From Phycisphaerales bacterium (GTDB lineage Bacteria; Planctomycetota; Phycisphaerae; UBA1845), in contig JACKHH010000005.1 of assembly GCA_020639095.1 (NCBI GenBank), positions 62,001 to 126,000 of the forward strand: a DNA stretch of 64,000 nt, written 5' to 3'. Shown one piece after another: positions 25,665-34,048 of the stretch. How positions within the stretch are numbered: position 1 is the stretch's first letter; each line of letters begins with the position of its first letter. The notes under the pieces are model-generated. The model saw only the letters and a list, made by a program, of their open reading frames with translations, was not told the DNA's origin and did not search any database. A program made the translations under genes and the position numbers.

Positions 25665-25834
25665 AACTCCTCCCCCTCTGGGGGAGGGCAGGGTGGGGGT
25701 AGTCAGCGAAAGTGTTCTTGAGTCAAAGACTCCTCCGCCGACTCAGAAACTGCATCGGTTCACGCGAAGTCGTCGCGCTTTGCAACGGCTTCGCTTGATG
25801 CCCTCCCCTTGCCCCTCCCGGAGGGCGGGGAGTT
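25665..25834. repeat. MITE-like element with long imperfect inverted ends
   Basis: The left end, from AACTCCTCCCCCTCTGGGGG (25665), is matched in inverse orientation by the right end, which closes with GGCGGGGAGTT at 25834. Each end is itself palindromic (CCCC-TCT-GGGG type). The interior of about 100 bp has no ORF. Confidence 0.6.
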
Positions 25835-25879
25835 GGACCGTCCTGGCTATGTGGGGAAAGACCAATCCTGGTCGCGAAT

Positions 25880-25931
25880 GCAGGCAGGATGCCTGCACCA
25901 CAATACAGAACCCCGGGCGTCTAGTCCGGGG
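25880..25931. repeat. two short palindromes upstream of the SPFH gene
   Basis: GCAGGCA-GGA-TGCCTGC at 25880-25896, and CCCCGG (25911-25916) with CCGGGG (25926-25931). CCCCGGGC hairpins of the second type also occur in the composite elements at 42704-43075 and 44921-45187. Confidence 0.6.
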
Positions 25932-26012
25932 CGGAACAAACAGTGACGTCTCGACGTCGGGACGCACATGAGTTTGCATGAGCCCACGCGCTCGAGAAAG
26001 GAGGTTATATCC

Positions 26013-27134
26013 ATGTTGGGTTTGATTCGTATTCGTAAGCACGAGCGCGGTCTGCGGTTCCGTCACGGGGACTTTGTCGGCTTGCTGTTGCCGGGCCAGT
26101 ACCGTCTGTGGAACCGCGCGCGCAACGCGATTGAGGTGTACAACACGCTCAATACGCGGTTCAAACACGATCTGCTCGACGTGTTGCTTGAGGATCGTGA
26201 GGTGCGCGCCGCGCTCACCATCGTGGACCTCAGCGACAATCAGCGTGCATTGCTCTGGAAGGATGACCGCCTCGCGGAAATCCTCGGGCCGGGGCGTCAC
26301 GCCTTCTGGCGTACGCCGTACACGCTGACCGTTGAGACGTTCGAGGTTGATGCGTTCGGGCTCGAACACCCACGGCTCGAAGCCATCTTGAGCCACCCGG
26401 GTGGGTCGCAGTGGTTGCAGGGCATCGACGTGGACGCACACGAAGAGGTGCTGCTCTACCGTGACGGCAAGCTCATCAAGCGTCTCGGCCAGGGGCGTTA
26501 CGTCTACTGGAAGGGCGCCGGGCGTGTGACCTGGAAGGCGATCGATCTGCGCGAGCAACTCGCGGATGTCGCCGGTCAGGAAATCATGACCCGTGACAAG
26601 GTCACGCTGCGTGTGAACCTGCTCGTGGCCTACACGGTCGTCGACGTCGAGAAGGCGGTGTCGGTGGTGGCTGACCACGCGCAGGCGCTGTACCGCGAGG
26701 CACAGTTGGCACTGCGTGCCGCGATCGGTACGCGCACGCTCGACGCGTTGCTCACGGACAAGGAGTCCGTTGGGAATGAGGTTGCGAATGTCCTGGCGAA
26801 GCGTTCAGCCGACTTCGGGGTGAGCGTCCGCAGCATCGGTCTGCGTGACATCATCCTGCCGGGTGAGATGAAGCTGATTCTCAACCAGGTAATCGAAGCC
26901 GAGAAGCAGGCCCAGGCGAACCTGATCCGTCGTCGTGAGGAAACGGCAGCCGCGCGTAGCCAGGCGAACACCGCCAAGCTGCTTGCGGAGAACCCGGTTC
27001 TCGCGCGGATGAAGGAGCTGGAGTCGCTGGCGGAGATTTTGGCCGGCACGAAGGCGACGTTCGTCCTCGGTTCGGGCGACCTGACCGATCAGGTCCGCAG
27101 CCTGGTGACGTCAGCCGTCCAGCAGCAGGCTTGA
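26013..27134 (+). CDS. SPFH/band-7 (slipin-like) protein
   Basis: 373 residues from the ATG at 26013, which has AAAGGAGG at ideal spacing; a longer frame from 25968 lacks this. Residues about 150-330 carry the band-7 pattern (DLREQLADVAGQEIMTRDKV, LRVNLLVAYTVVDVEKAV, LGVSVRSIGLRDIILPGEMK in degenerate form). A coiled-coil Ala/Glu-rich segment follows (QVIEAEKQAQANLIRRREE). There is no strong N-terminal membrane helix, so this subtype may bind membranes peripherally. The N-terminal half (about 140 residues) has a duplicated look, with GQYRLWNRARN and GRHAFWRTPYT as parallel motifs. SPFH proteins organise membrane domains and proteases; no partner protease lies next to it. Confidence 0.85.
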   Translation: MLGLIRIRKHERGLRFRHGDFVGLLLPGQYRLWNRARNAIEVYNTLNTRFKHDLLDVLLEDREVRAALTIVDLSDNQRALLWKDDRLAEILGPGRHAFWRTPYTLTVETFEVDAFGLEHPRLEAILSHPGGSQWLQGIDVDAHEEVLLYRDGKLIKRLGQGRYVYWKGAGRVTWKAIDLREQLADVAGQEIMTRDKVTLRVNLLVAYTVVDVEKAVSVVADHAQALYREAQLALRAAIGTRTLDALLTDKESVGNEVANVLAKRSADFGVSVRSIGLRDIILPGEMKLILNQVIEAEKQAQANLIRRREETAAARSQANTAKLLAENPVLARMKELESLAEILAGTKATFVLGSGDLTDQVRSLVTSAVQQQA

Positions 27135-27169
27135 CCTCGAAACGGTGGTGAACAGTTCCTCCACCCAGG

Positions 27170-27213
27170 GGTGTCCGCACGGCCCCGACCCGTGCGGGCA
27201 CCCTGCCTTTTTT
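27170..27213 (+). terminator. intrinsic terminator after the SPFH gene
   Basis: A 13-bp stem (27170-27182 with 27190-27202, one G-U pair) with a 7-base loop is followed by a T-run at 27208-27213. Confidence 0.85.
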
Positions 27214-27240
27214 AGTGTGTTGAGGTGGATCGCCGCCATC

Positions 27241-27381
27241 GGGTGGCCCAGGCCCTCTGGGCCTGGGGGCTTCGATTTATCGGGCAAACTCGCCGTTTCT
27301 CGTCTTGTAGCGACCGAAACGACGGGTGATCCATCATGCTTGCTCAATCACTACCCCAGTCCCGAAGGGCCTGGGCCACCC
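27241..27381. repeat. paired-palindrome element between the SPFH gene and rpmE
   Basis: GGGTGGCCCAGGCCCT at 27241-27256 recurs as a perfect 16-bp inverted copy at 27366-27381. The left arm also forms its own 9-bp hairpin (27247-27255 with 27259-27267). Confidence 0.8.
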
Positions 27382-27415
27382 CTGACTGTTCGTAGCCACC
27401 TACAGCCCAATTGCC

Positions 27416-27443
27416 TTGCGTTGTGGAGGGACCCACATATAAT
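27416..27443 (+). promoter_or_regulatory. promoter of rpmE
   Basis: TTGCGT (27416-27421), a 16-bp spacer and TATAAT (27438-27443) lie 70 bp upstream of the rpmE start. The same TTGCGT-N16-TATAAT arrangement precedes the arginine decarboxylase gene. Confidence 0.65.
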
Positions 27444-27513
27444 GCGTGGCTCGGTTGCGGCTCGGAATTGGCGGGTCGCGGAGTTGGCCTGCCCAGGTGA
27501 AGGACGGCAGACG

Positions 27514-27801
27514 ATGAAGAAAGAAATCCATCCCAAGTATCGCGAGGTTGTGTTCCACGACGTGGAAGCCGACTACAAGATTCTTACGCGCTCGACCATC
27601 CAGACCAAGGATACGATTTCGCTCGACGGCAAGGAGTATCCGCTGGTCAAGCTCGAAATCTCCAGCGCGTCGCACCCGTACTTCACCGGCGCGGAGAAGT
27701 TCGTGGACACGGCTGGTCGCGTCGAACGCTTCACCAAGAAGTTCGGTGGCGACTACTTCGCAAAGCCGACCAAGAAGAAGAAACCCGCTGGTCGCCTTTA
27801 A
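27514..27801 (+). CDS. rpmE: 50S ribosomal protein bL31
   Basis: 95 residues. It opens MKKEIHPKYREVVFHDVEAD and continues with LTRSTIQTKDTI, SSASHPYFTG and RVERFTKKFGG, the standard bL31 pattern. The CxxC zinc-binding cysteines of the C-plus form are absent, so this is the zinc-independent type. AAGGA lies 10 bases before the ATG. It is followed by prfA at a gap of 120 bp, a common bacterial neighbourhood. Confidence 0.95.
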   Translation: MKKEIHPKYREVVFHDVEADYKILTRSTIQTKDTISLDGKEYPLVKLEISSASHPYFTGAEKFVDTAGRVERFTKKFGGDYFAKPTKKKKPAGRL

Positions 27802-27921
27802 CAACCTGGTTCAAAATCCCAACCACGCATGCGCGGTCCGAGTGGCTGCCTGCGTGGTTTTTCTATGGGCGGACCGTTTCGTGTCCACGTCACCGGCGAC
27901 CCTGATCAAGTGAACTGAACC

Positions 27922-29016
27922 ATGGCCCAATCCGTCGATGAGAAACTGCTCAACAAACTCGCGGAGATCGCGGATCGCCGCGCTTCGCTCGAAGCGCAGA
28001 TGGCTGATCCCGAGATCGCCAGCGATCACAACAAAGCCATCGCACTCGCCAAGGAACTCGGCAAGCTGAAGTTCCTCACCGATCCGTACCGCGAGCTGCG
28101 CAAGACGCAAAAGAGCCTGGAAGAGGCGCGCGAACTCATGCACGACTCTGCCGGCGATCCCGACCTGCGCGAACTCGCGGAAGCGGAGCTGCCCGATCTC
28201 GAAGAACGCTACGAGGAGCAGCTCGAAGCGCTCAAGGAACGCGTGGTGACGGCCGATGATGCCGCGATCGGCGCGGTCATGCTCGAAGTGCGCGCCGGGA
28301 CCGGAGGCGATGAAGCCGGTCTCTTCGCCCGCGATCTCTACGAAATGTACCTGCGCTACTGCCAGCGCATGGGATACAAAGTCGAGGTGCTCGATCAGTC
28401 GAGTGGCGAACTCGGCGGGCTCAAAGAAGTCATCATGACGATCCGGGGCGAAGGCGCGTGGCGTTCGCTGGGCTACGAAGGCGGCGGCCACCGCGTGCAA
28501 CGCGTGCCCGAGACCGAAGCCCAGGGTCGCATCCACACCAGTGCAGCCACCGTTGCGGTCTATCCCGAGCCCGAGGAAGTCAACATCGACATCAACTGGG
28601 ATGCCGACGTCGAGGAGCACGTCGCGCGGGCCAGCGGTCCGGGTGGGCAGAAGGTCAACAAAACATCGTCCGCGATCAAGCTGGTACACACCGAAACCGG
28701 TATCACCGTGAGTATCCAGGACGAAAAATCCCAGCACAAGAACCGCGCCAAAGCGCGGCGCATCCTCACGGGTCGCGTGTTCGATCATTACCAACGGCAG
28801 CAGACGGCAGCCGTCGACAGCGCCCGCAAGACGATGATCGGCAGCGGCGACCGTTCGCAGCGCATCCGCACGTATAACTTCCCGCAGAACCGCTGCACCG
28901 ATCACCGCATCGGCGTGACGCTCTACAGCCTCGATAAGATCATGCAGGGCGAACTCGACGAAATGATCGCGGCGCTGCAAACCTTCGACAAAGAGCAGCG
29001 CTTGAAAAACCTGTAG
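27922..29016 (+). CDS. prfA: peptide chain release factor 1
   Basis: 364 residues, normal for RF1. The GGQ motif is at residues 241-243 (ASGPGGQKVNKTSSAIKL), which triggers peptidyl-tRNA hydrolysis. The stop-codon recognition element is of the RF1 Pro-x-Thr type (VPETEAQGRIHTSAATVAVY, residues 196-198), so it should read UAA and UAG. The end YNFPQNRCTDHRIG is typical. The usual prmC/hemK methyltransferase gene is not next to it. The next gene is on the opposite strand. Confidence 0.96.
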   Translation: MAQSVDEKLLNKLAEIADRRASLEAQMADPEIASDHNKAIALAKELGKLKFLTDPYRELRKTQKSLEEARELMHDSAGDPDLRELAEAELPDLEERYEEQLEALKERVVTADDAAIGAVMLEVRAGTGGDEAGLFARDLYEMYLRYCQRMGYKVEVLDQSSGELGGLKEVIMTIRGEGAWRSLGYEGGGHRVQRVPETEAQGRIHTSAATVAVYPEPEEVNIDINWDADVEEHVARASGPGGQKVNKTSSAIKLVHTETGITVSIQDEKSQHKNRAKARRILTGRVFDHYQRQQTAAVDSARKTMIGSGDRSQRIRTYNFPQNRCTDHRIGVTLYSLDKIMQGELDEMIAALQTFDKEQRLKNL

Positions 29017-29033
29017 TCACGACAGGTGCCGAA

Positions 29034-30065
29034 TCAGTCGTTCGCGCGGTAGCGTCGGCCTAGCCCGATGAGTTTCTGAATGAGTTCCTCGTAGGTCATG
29101 CCGCCGGACTGCGCCGACAGAGAGAAGTCGTCGTCGTGCGCGAGGTCGGGGTTGGGGTTGGGTTCCAGCAGGTAGACGGTGCCATTGTCCGCCAGGCGCA
29201 GGTCCATGCGCGCGTAACCGTTCAACCCCAGCAGGCGATAAACGCGTTTGCAGATGTGGATGATGCGATCGGCGGCGCCTTCGGGCAGGTCACCGGCTTC
29301 GCCTGTGGTGATGCCGTGCCGTTTGCGATAGCTCGCGTTCCATTTCACGCTTTCCGATGCGATGCGGTGTACGCCGTCCGCGACCTTGTCGAAGTGCATT
29401 TCCCAAAGCGGGAACGTTTGCACGCGGTGATTGCCGATCATGCCGACGTAAAGCTCTCTCCCGGTGATGAACTGCTCGGCAATTGCGTCTGTTCCGACCT
29501 GCTCATGCACGTACGCGACGCGATCCGCGAGTTTCTCGTCGCTGGTGACCACCGAGGCTTGGGCGATGCCCACGGAGCCGTGCTCCATCGTGGACTTGAC
29601 GATGAGCGGGAAGGGTAGCTTGGCGGGTCGCTGCACGCGTTTGCCGCGATGGAAGACGACGAACGCGGGCGTGGCGATGCGGTGGTAGCGCAGGATCTTT
29701 TTCGCGGTGACCTTGCGCGTCGCGAGGATCAGGCTCGACGGATTGCACCCGGTATAGGCTGAGCCCATCAGTTCGAGAAAACCCAACACGTAGGGCACGT
29801 AGATGCCCTTGCCGCGAAACTCTTCGAGCAGGTTGAAGATGATGTGCGGTTTCTTTTCGACGACGGTTTTTCGGATGGGCGCGATATCATCGGAAACGCC
29901 GAGAATGGTGACGTCGTGCCCCAGGTCTTCGAGGGCGGTGACCACGTCGTACTCGGTGCGGAGCATGGCCACCTCGCGGTCGCTCATGCCCGAGAGGTCC
30001 TCGGGAGGGATGAAGTCCTCGTGCATGAGTGCGACGACGCGGAATTTCTTTGATCGTTTGCTCAT
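29034..30065 (-). CDS. ATP-grasp ligase of the D-Ala-D-Ala ligase type
   Basis: 343 residues. The N-terminal domain carries PHIIFNLLEEFRGKG and the central ATP-grasp has TGCNPSSLILATRKVTAKKIL, PLIVKSTMEHGSVGIA and EQFITGRELYVGMIGN. The magnesium-binding end is LNGYARMDLRLADNGTVYLLEPNPNPDL. The family joins an ATP-activated carboxylate to an amine. It overlaps the upstream metallopeptidase gene by 4 bp, so the two are co-translated. The substrate cannot be read from the sequence. It is not in a ddl/mur neighbourhood, so a peptide-modifying role is as likely as cell-wall synthesis. Confidence 0.8.
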   Translation of the reverse strand: MSKRSKKFRVVALMHEDFIPPEDLSGMSDREVAMLRTEYDVVTALEDLGHDVTILGVSDDIAPIRKTVVEKKPHIIFNLLEEFRGKGIYVPYVLGFLELMGSAYTGCNPSSLILATRKVTAKKILRYHRIATPAFVVFHRGKRVQRPAKLPFPLIVKSTMEHGSVGIAQASVVTSDEKLADRVAYVHEQVGTDAIAEQFITGRELYVGMIGNHRVQTFPLWEMHFDKVADGVHRIASESVKWNASYRKRHGITTGEAGDLPEGAADRIIHICKRVYRLLGLNGYARMDLRLADNGTVYLLEPNPNPDLAHDDDFSLSAQSGGMTYEELIQKLIGLGRRYRAND

Positions 30066-31126
30066 AGCGCCAATCTCTGGGCTCCGCTTTGCAGGAAATT
30101 GGTGATCTGCATGGTCAGCAGAATTGCGACGTCGAGCTTGATATCCTCGACGGCGCGCGTCGCGTGCAGGTTGAGTTCGCGGCAGCGCGTGATCATCTCA
30201 CGCAGCATGACGTTGATCGTGTACGAGTGCTGGCCGGTGATGACCGCGACCTTGCGGCTCAGCTCCGGTGCGGCGCGGCGCAGCAGGGCGACGGCCGATC
30301 GCGCGCCGACGGCATCGGCATTCGCGGGGAAGGTGCGGCGCAGGTCGCGATCGTAGAAGTCGGGCGAGTTCGCGGCGTAGCGATCGCGTTTTTCGGCGTA
30401 GTATTCGCGCAGCGTCTGCGTCAACTCCGGCAGCGGTTCGAGCGTTTCCTTGTTTCGTACCGGTGGTGTCTTGCCCGCGAGTTCCGCCATGAGTTCGTCA
30501 ACATATTCCAGCTTCTTGAGCGCGGGCCAGCCGCGATACTGCTTGCGCCAATTTGAACCCGGCGCCAACCACACGGCGAACGTTTCCGCAAAATCTTCCG
30601 ACGGATGACTCTGCGCGTACCACCAGTCGAGGTGCAGCACGTACTTCTTGCTGAACGGTTTGGGGCGGTAGTACTCGGGGTATGTTTTGGTTGACGGCCC
30701 GAAGAGTTTGCGCCACTGCGCCCGACGGTTCAGGCGATATGCGTTCTCCATCGCGTGCCCCGCTTCGTGTCGCAGGAGTCGCATGCACGACGATCGCGTG
30801 CCGCCCTCGACATCGAGCATCTGTTCGTCTTCGAGCTTGCGCAAACGTGGGTGCGCGAGGAAGAACGGAATCGCGATACCGGGCACGCCGTCCGGTGCGA
30901 ACCAATCATGCGAGAACCAGCAGTGCGGGCGAAGTTTCAGCCGGCGCGCCTTCAACTCGTCATACAGCTCGCCGATGCGCTCCGCCACCGGTGTGCCTTC
31001 GATGCGCAAGCGTAGGTCGCAAAGGCGGACGTCGAGCAGCTTCTCATCAGGCAGTCGCGCCCAGGGGAACGTACCCTGTGGCGCGTGATTGCTGTTGTCG
31101 ATTTTGGTGGTACTGCGTTTCGGCAT
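30062..31126 (-). CDS. putative zinc metallopeptidase paired with an ATP-grasp enzyme
   Basis: 354 residues with HEAGH at residues 120-124 and a candidate third ligand in HPSEDFAETFAVWL (near 174-187). There is no signal peptide, so it is probably cytoplasmic. The family resembles the putative zinc-binding metallopeptidases encoded beside ATP-grasp proteins in several phyla. The 3' end overlaps the ATP-grasp start by 4 bp. The C-terminal third is helical and Arg-rich. A ligase and a hydrolase acting on the same peptide bond or conjugate is an attractive but unproven idea. Confidence 0.72.
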   Translation of the reverse strand: MPKRSTTKIDNSNHAPQGTFPWARLPDEKLLDVRLCDLRLRIEGTPVAERIGELYDELKARRLKLRPHCWFSHDWFAPDGVPGIAIPFFLAHPRLRKLEDEQMLDVEGGTRSSCMRLLRHEAGHAMENAYRLNRRAQWRKLFGPSTKTYPEYYRPKPFSKKYVLHLDWWYAQSHPSEDFAETFAVWLAPGSNWRKQYRGWPALKKLEYVDELMAELAGKTPPVRNKETLEPLPELTQTLREYYAEKRDRYAANSPDFYDRDLRRTFPANADAVGARSAVALLRRAAPELSRKVAVITGQHSYTINVMLREMITRCRELNLHATRAVEDIKLDVAILLTMQITNFLQSGAQRLAL

Positions 31127-31278
31127 TACTCAAACCTGTAGGATGCTAGGCGATTGTGAAGTTAGCAAGCGGTTCGCGGACTCTCCAGCCAATACCCGCG
31201 TGTCACCACCCATTGTCGCGACGGGCACACACCCCATACCTCACAAATCGTCGGAAATGTCAAGGAAAATCTGTAGTG

Positions 31279-32349
31279 TTAACGGCGTGAAGCGGCAGCC
31301 ACGCGCACTTCGTAGACGCGGAATTTGCCGTCGTCTTCGATCGTTTTCCAACGTGGAAAGTGTGCATCGAGCAGTCGTGGGTAGGGGAGAAAACTGTTCG
31401 CGACAAAGCGCAAACGTCCGCCGGGATTGAGCAGCGAGACCGCTTCCGTCACCAGCCGCTCGCCCACGTCATGGGCGGTATTCACGCCGCGATGAAACGG
31501 CGGATTTGAGACGATCAGGTCGAATGATTCCGATACCTGATCGTACACATCGGAAGCGTAGACCGCGTCAGTGGGGAGGTTATTACGCTGCGCCGTACGC
31601 TTCGCGGCCGTCAGCGCGAGCGCGTCGCAATCGATCATTTCGACGCGTCGACCAGGTTCACGCTGATGCAGCCAAGCGCCGATGATCCCGCATCCGCAGC
31701 CCACGTCGAGCACGTTCATGCTCACGTCATCGACCAGCGTTTCGAGCAGCAGCTGCGTCCCGTGATCCAGCTCGCCGTGACTGAATACTCCGGGCAATGA
31801 GCACACTGTCACCGTCGTGTCGGCAACGGTGAACGCTTGCTCGGTGAACCATGGTTCAAGGTCGGTAGACACTGCGAGCGATGCGTTGCGCTGGGTTGCG
31901 CGCACGAGGGCGCAGCGTCGCGCGTTGTCGAGCGTCTCCACGGAAGCAAACATCTCGCCAAGCGCCGTGCGAGCCGGTTTGATGCCCGATCGCGTCTCGC
32001 CCGCGACGAGCACGCTACCGCTTTCTGCAAGCAACGCCGCGATCCGGTGAAATCCCATCTCACGCGCTTCACGTCCCTGCGGCAGATCAACGACTGCAAG
32101 CTCGAACGCGTTTGCCCGTGAGTCCGGCAGGTCGAACGCGACTTGTGAAATGCCCAGGGACTCCGCGTGCCGACGCGTCACTTCGTACTCGCCGAAGTGC
32201 GTACACGTGACGGCTGACCCGCGCGGCAGGCAGTCATTCTCGTGCAGGTGCAACAGGTCGTCGGTATTCCAACCGACGAACAGTACCGCACCAGCCGCTA
32301 CATGCTGCGGACTGCGGGCAAGAAGTTGGGCGCGCGGCGAAGCGGACAT
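31279..32349 (-). CDS. rsmC: RsmC-like class I methyltransferase
   Basis: 356 residues from the ATG at 32349, 4 bp after the tldE stop. The C-terminal domain has the SAM-binding motif MNVLDVGCGCGIIGAWL and the N6/N2 methylase motif LIVSNPPFHRG. The N-terminal half is a degenerate methyltransferase-like domain, as in RsmC/RlmG. RsmC makes m2G1207 in 16S rRNA. The related RlmG acts on 23S rRNA, and I cannot exclude it. It is the last gene of the thiS-to-rsmC run. The in-frame extension to 32691 overlaps tldE and is not real. Confidence 0.82.
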   Translation of the reverse strand: MSASPRAQLLARSPQHVAAGAVLFVGWNTDDLLHLHENDCLPRGSAVTCTHFGEYEVTRRHAESLGISQVAFDLPDSRANAFELAVVDLPQGREAREMGFHRIAALLAESGSVLVAGETRSGIKPARTALGEMFASVETLDNARRCALVRATQRNASLAVSTDLEPWFTEQAFTVADTTVTVCSLPGVFSHGELDHGTQLLLETLVDDVSMNVLDVGCGCGIIGAWLHQREPGRRVEMIDCDALALTAAKRTAQRNNLPTDAVYASDVYDQVSESFDLIVSNPPFHRGVNTAHDVGERLVTEAVSLLNPGGRLRFVANSFLPYPRLLDAHFPRWKTIEDDGKFRVYEVRVAAASRR

Positions 32350-32353
32350 GGGT

Positions 32354-34048
32354 TTACTGCGTTGCCGCATCCGAAGCCGCCTGCTTTTGCGCCAGCAGCG
32401 GCGAGGGCAAAAACGGCGGCTTGTCGAAATCGCGATCGACCGGGGTGAGGTCGAGTTCCTCGAAGAGCAATGCCGGAGCGACGACTGTTTGATACGAGTC
32501 GCCGCCTGGAATGTTGCGGACGAACGGCGTATCGCCCACCGCGAGAATCCGCTTGAACGCACGCAGCGTGATGCGTACATAATCGACGCCGCGAACGAGT
32601 TCCTCTCGTCCGTCGGGATAGACGCGGTAGACTTCGAGCGGCCCGGCTTGGCTGATCGAAGCGATACGCATGCCGAACGGAAGGTCTTCATCTTCCGCGG
32701 CTTCCAGCAGTTCTTCGCGCATGCCGGCAGCGTCCACTGCGTCGTCGCTGCTCATGATCAGGCAACTGATCGCGGCATCGGGATTATAAAAACCATTGCC
32801 GTGCCCGTTGGAGTGTTTGAGGGTGCGCGAAGGATTGCGCGACATGACCTGCGTTTGGAGTCGCCCACCTTCGACAAGCTCCACCTTCTGAGCCGCGATG
32901 CCCTGATCGTCATGCTTGTACGCACCGAGCGCGAGCATGCCGTTGATGCGTTCCTGCGTCGGGTCGTCAATCACACTCACCGAACGGGGTAAAATGCGTT
33001 TGCCGATCTTCTTCTCGAAGTCGTCGGGGTCGCTCCGCGAACCCACTGGCCGCTGCCCACCGGCAAAACGATCGGTGAATTGCACGCCGAACAGCCCGCT
33101 CGCGGGCTCGGGATCGAGCAGCACGGGCCCGGTGTACGCTTCCTTCAGACGTGGTGCGTTCTTGAGCTTGATGAGCCGCTCGGCAAGTTGCCGACACTGT
33201 ATTGCGATCGCGTCACCCGATGGAAAGTCGGAAATCTTCTCGGCTGCGAAGGTGATCGTGTCGAACAGTTGCATGCCGTCATCAGCTTGCACGGTCGCGC
33301 GGACCGTGAGTTGCATACCGGTACCGCCGTCGCGCACGCGGGTGCCTTCGCTGTTGACGAGATAGCGATTGCCGGCAGCGCCCTGAATGAGTGCGGACGA
33401 TTCCTGCACATCGGGGAAGTCACGAAAGACGCGCGACGCGGCGCAGACGATCTGCTCCATCTCCGCGACCGGCAGCGTGAGTTCGTGCGGGGCTTCCAGC
33501 GCGACCACAGGTTCTTCGCGTGAGAAATCGTCAGGTTTGTCCTCGATGACCTTCTGTTCCATGAACGCGCGCTTGCGGGCGAAGATTTCGGCAACGCCTT
33601 TGTAGTTGCGATCCGTCGCCCACCAAAGGGCTTGGCGAATGGCGGTGTAGTCGTTGTCGATGGGCAGTGATCCGCCCGTGGACGATCCCCCGCGCCCCAC
33701 GTTGGTGTTGTCCAGCTCGTACGAACCGACGCGCACGGTCACGCGCATGGGGCGGTTGTGATCAACCTGTTTGCTCGCGATGGATCCGAGTTCGGCAGCT
33801 ACGTACGCCGTCTGGGTGTCCTGGGCCGCGTACTCGATGAAATACGGGTCAGCCAAATCGGGCAGGTGCAGTTCAGCCGTCTCGCGATTCAACTCATCGA
33901 CCATGGCGCGGAGGATCACGTCGTCCTTGAGCGCTTGGTCGAGCGCGACGTCATCCGCGCGAACGATAGCGCTCCGCACCGTGCAGGCGCAGAGAAACGC
34001 AATAATGAAGCGGCCCGTTCGCCGCGTGGCGGTGTCACGATTTGTCAC
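32354..34048 (-). CDS. exported TldE/PmbA-like protein lacking the metal site
   Basis: 564 residues from a GTG at 34048, with a twin-Arg-containing hydrophobic start (RFIIAFLCACTVRSAIVRAD) that reads as a signal peptide. The body is TldD/PmbA-like (REEPVVALEAPHELTLPVAE, SALIQGAAGNRYLVNSEGTR). Where the TldD paralogue has HEIFGH, this protein reads GLFGVQFTDRF, so no zinc site remains. It overlaps tldD by 14 bp. In the known system TldD is the catalytic subunit and TldE the inactive partner of a protease. Here both seem to be exported, unlike the cytoplasmic enzyme of E. coli. Confidence 0.85.
   Translation of the reverse strand: MTNRDTATRRTGRFIIAFLCACTVRSAIVRADDVALDQALKDDVILRAMVDELNRETAELHLPDLADPYFIEYAAQDTQTAYVAAELGSIASKQVDHNRPMRVTVRVGSYELDNTNVGRGGSSTGGSLPIDNDYTAIRQALWWATDRNYKGVAEIFARKRAFMEQKVIEDKPDDFSREEPVVALEAPHELTLPVAEMEQIVCAASRVFRDFPDVQESSALIQGAAGNRYLVNSEGTRVRDGGTGMQLTVRATVQADDGMQLFDTITFAAEKISDFPSGDAIAIQCRQLAERLIKLKNAPRLKEAYTGPVLLDPEPASGLFGVQFTDRFAGGQRPVGSRSDPDDFEKKIGKRILPRSVSVIDDPTQERINGMLALGAYKHDDQGIAAQKVELVEGGRLQTQVMSRNPSRTLKHSNGHGNGFYNPDAAISCLIMSSDDAVDAAGMREELLEAAEDEDLPFGMRIASISQAGPLEVYRVYPDGREELVRGVDYVRITLRAFKRILAVGDTPFVRNIPGGDSYQTVVAPALLFEELDLTPVDRDFDKPPFLPSPLLAQKQAASDAATQ

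Noticed and set aside
25743..26678. Minus-strand ORF of 311 codons
   Set aside because: Antisense to the SPFH gene and running into a repeat region.
27811..28980. Minus-strand ORF of 389 codons
   Set aside because: Antisense to prfA, which is certain from the GGQ motif.
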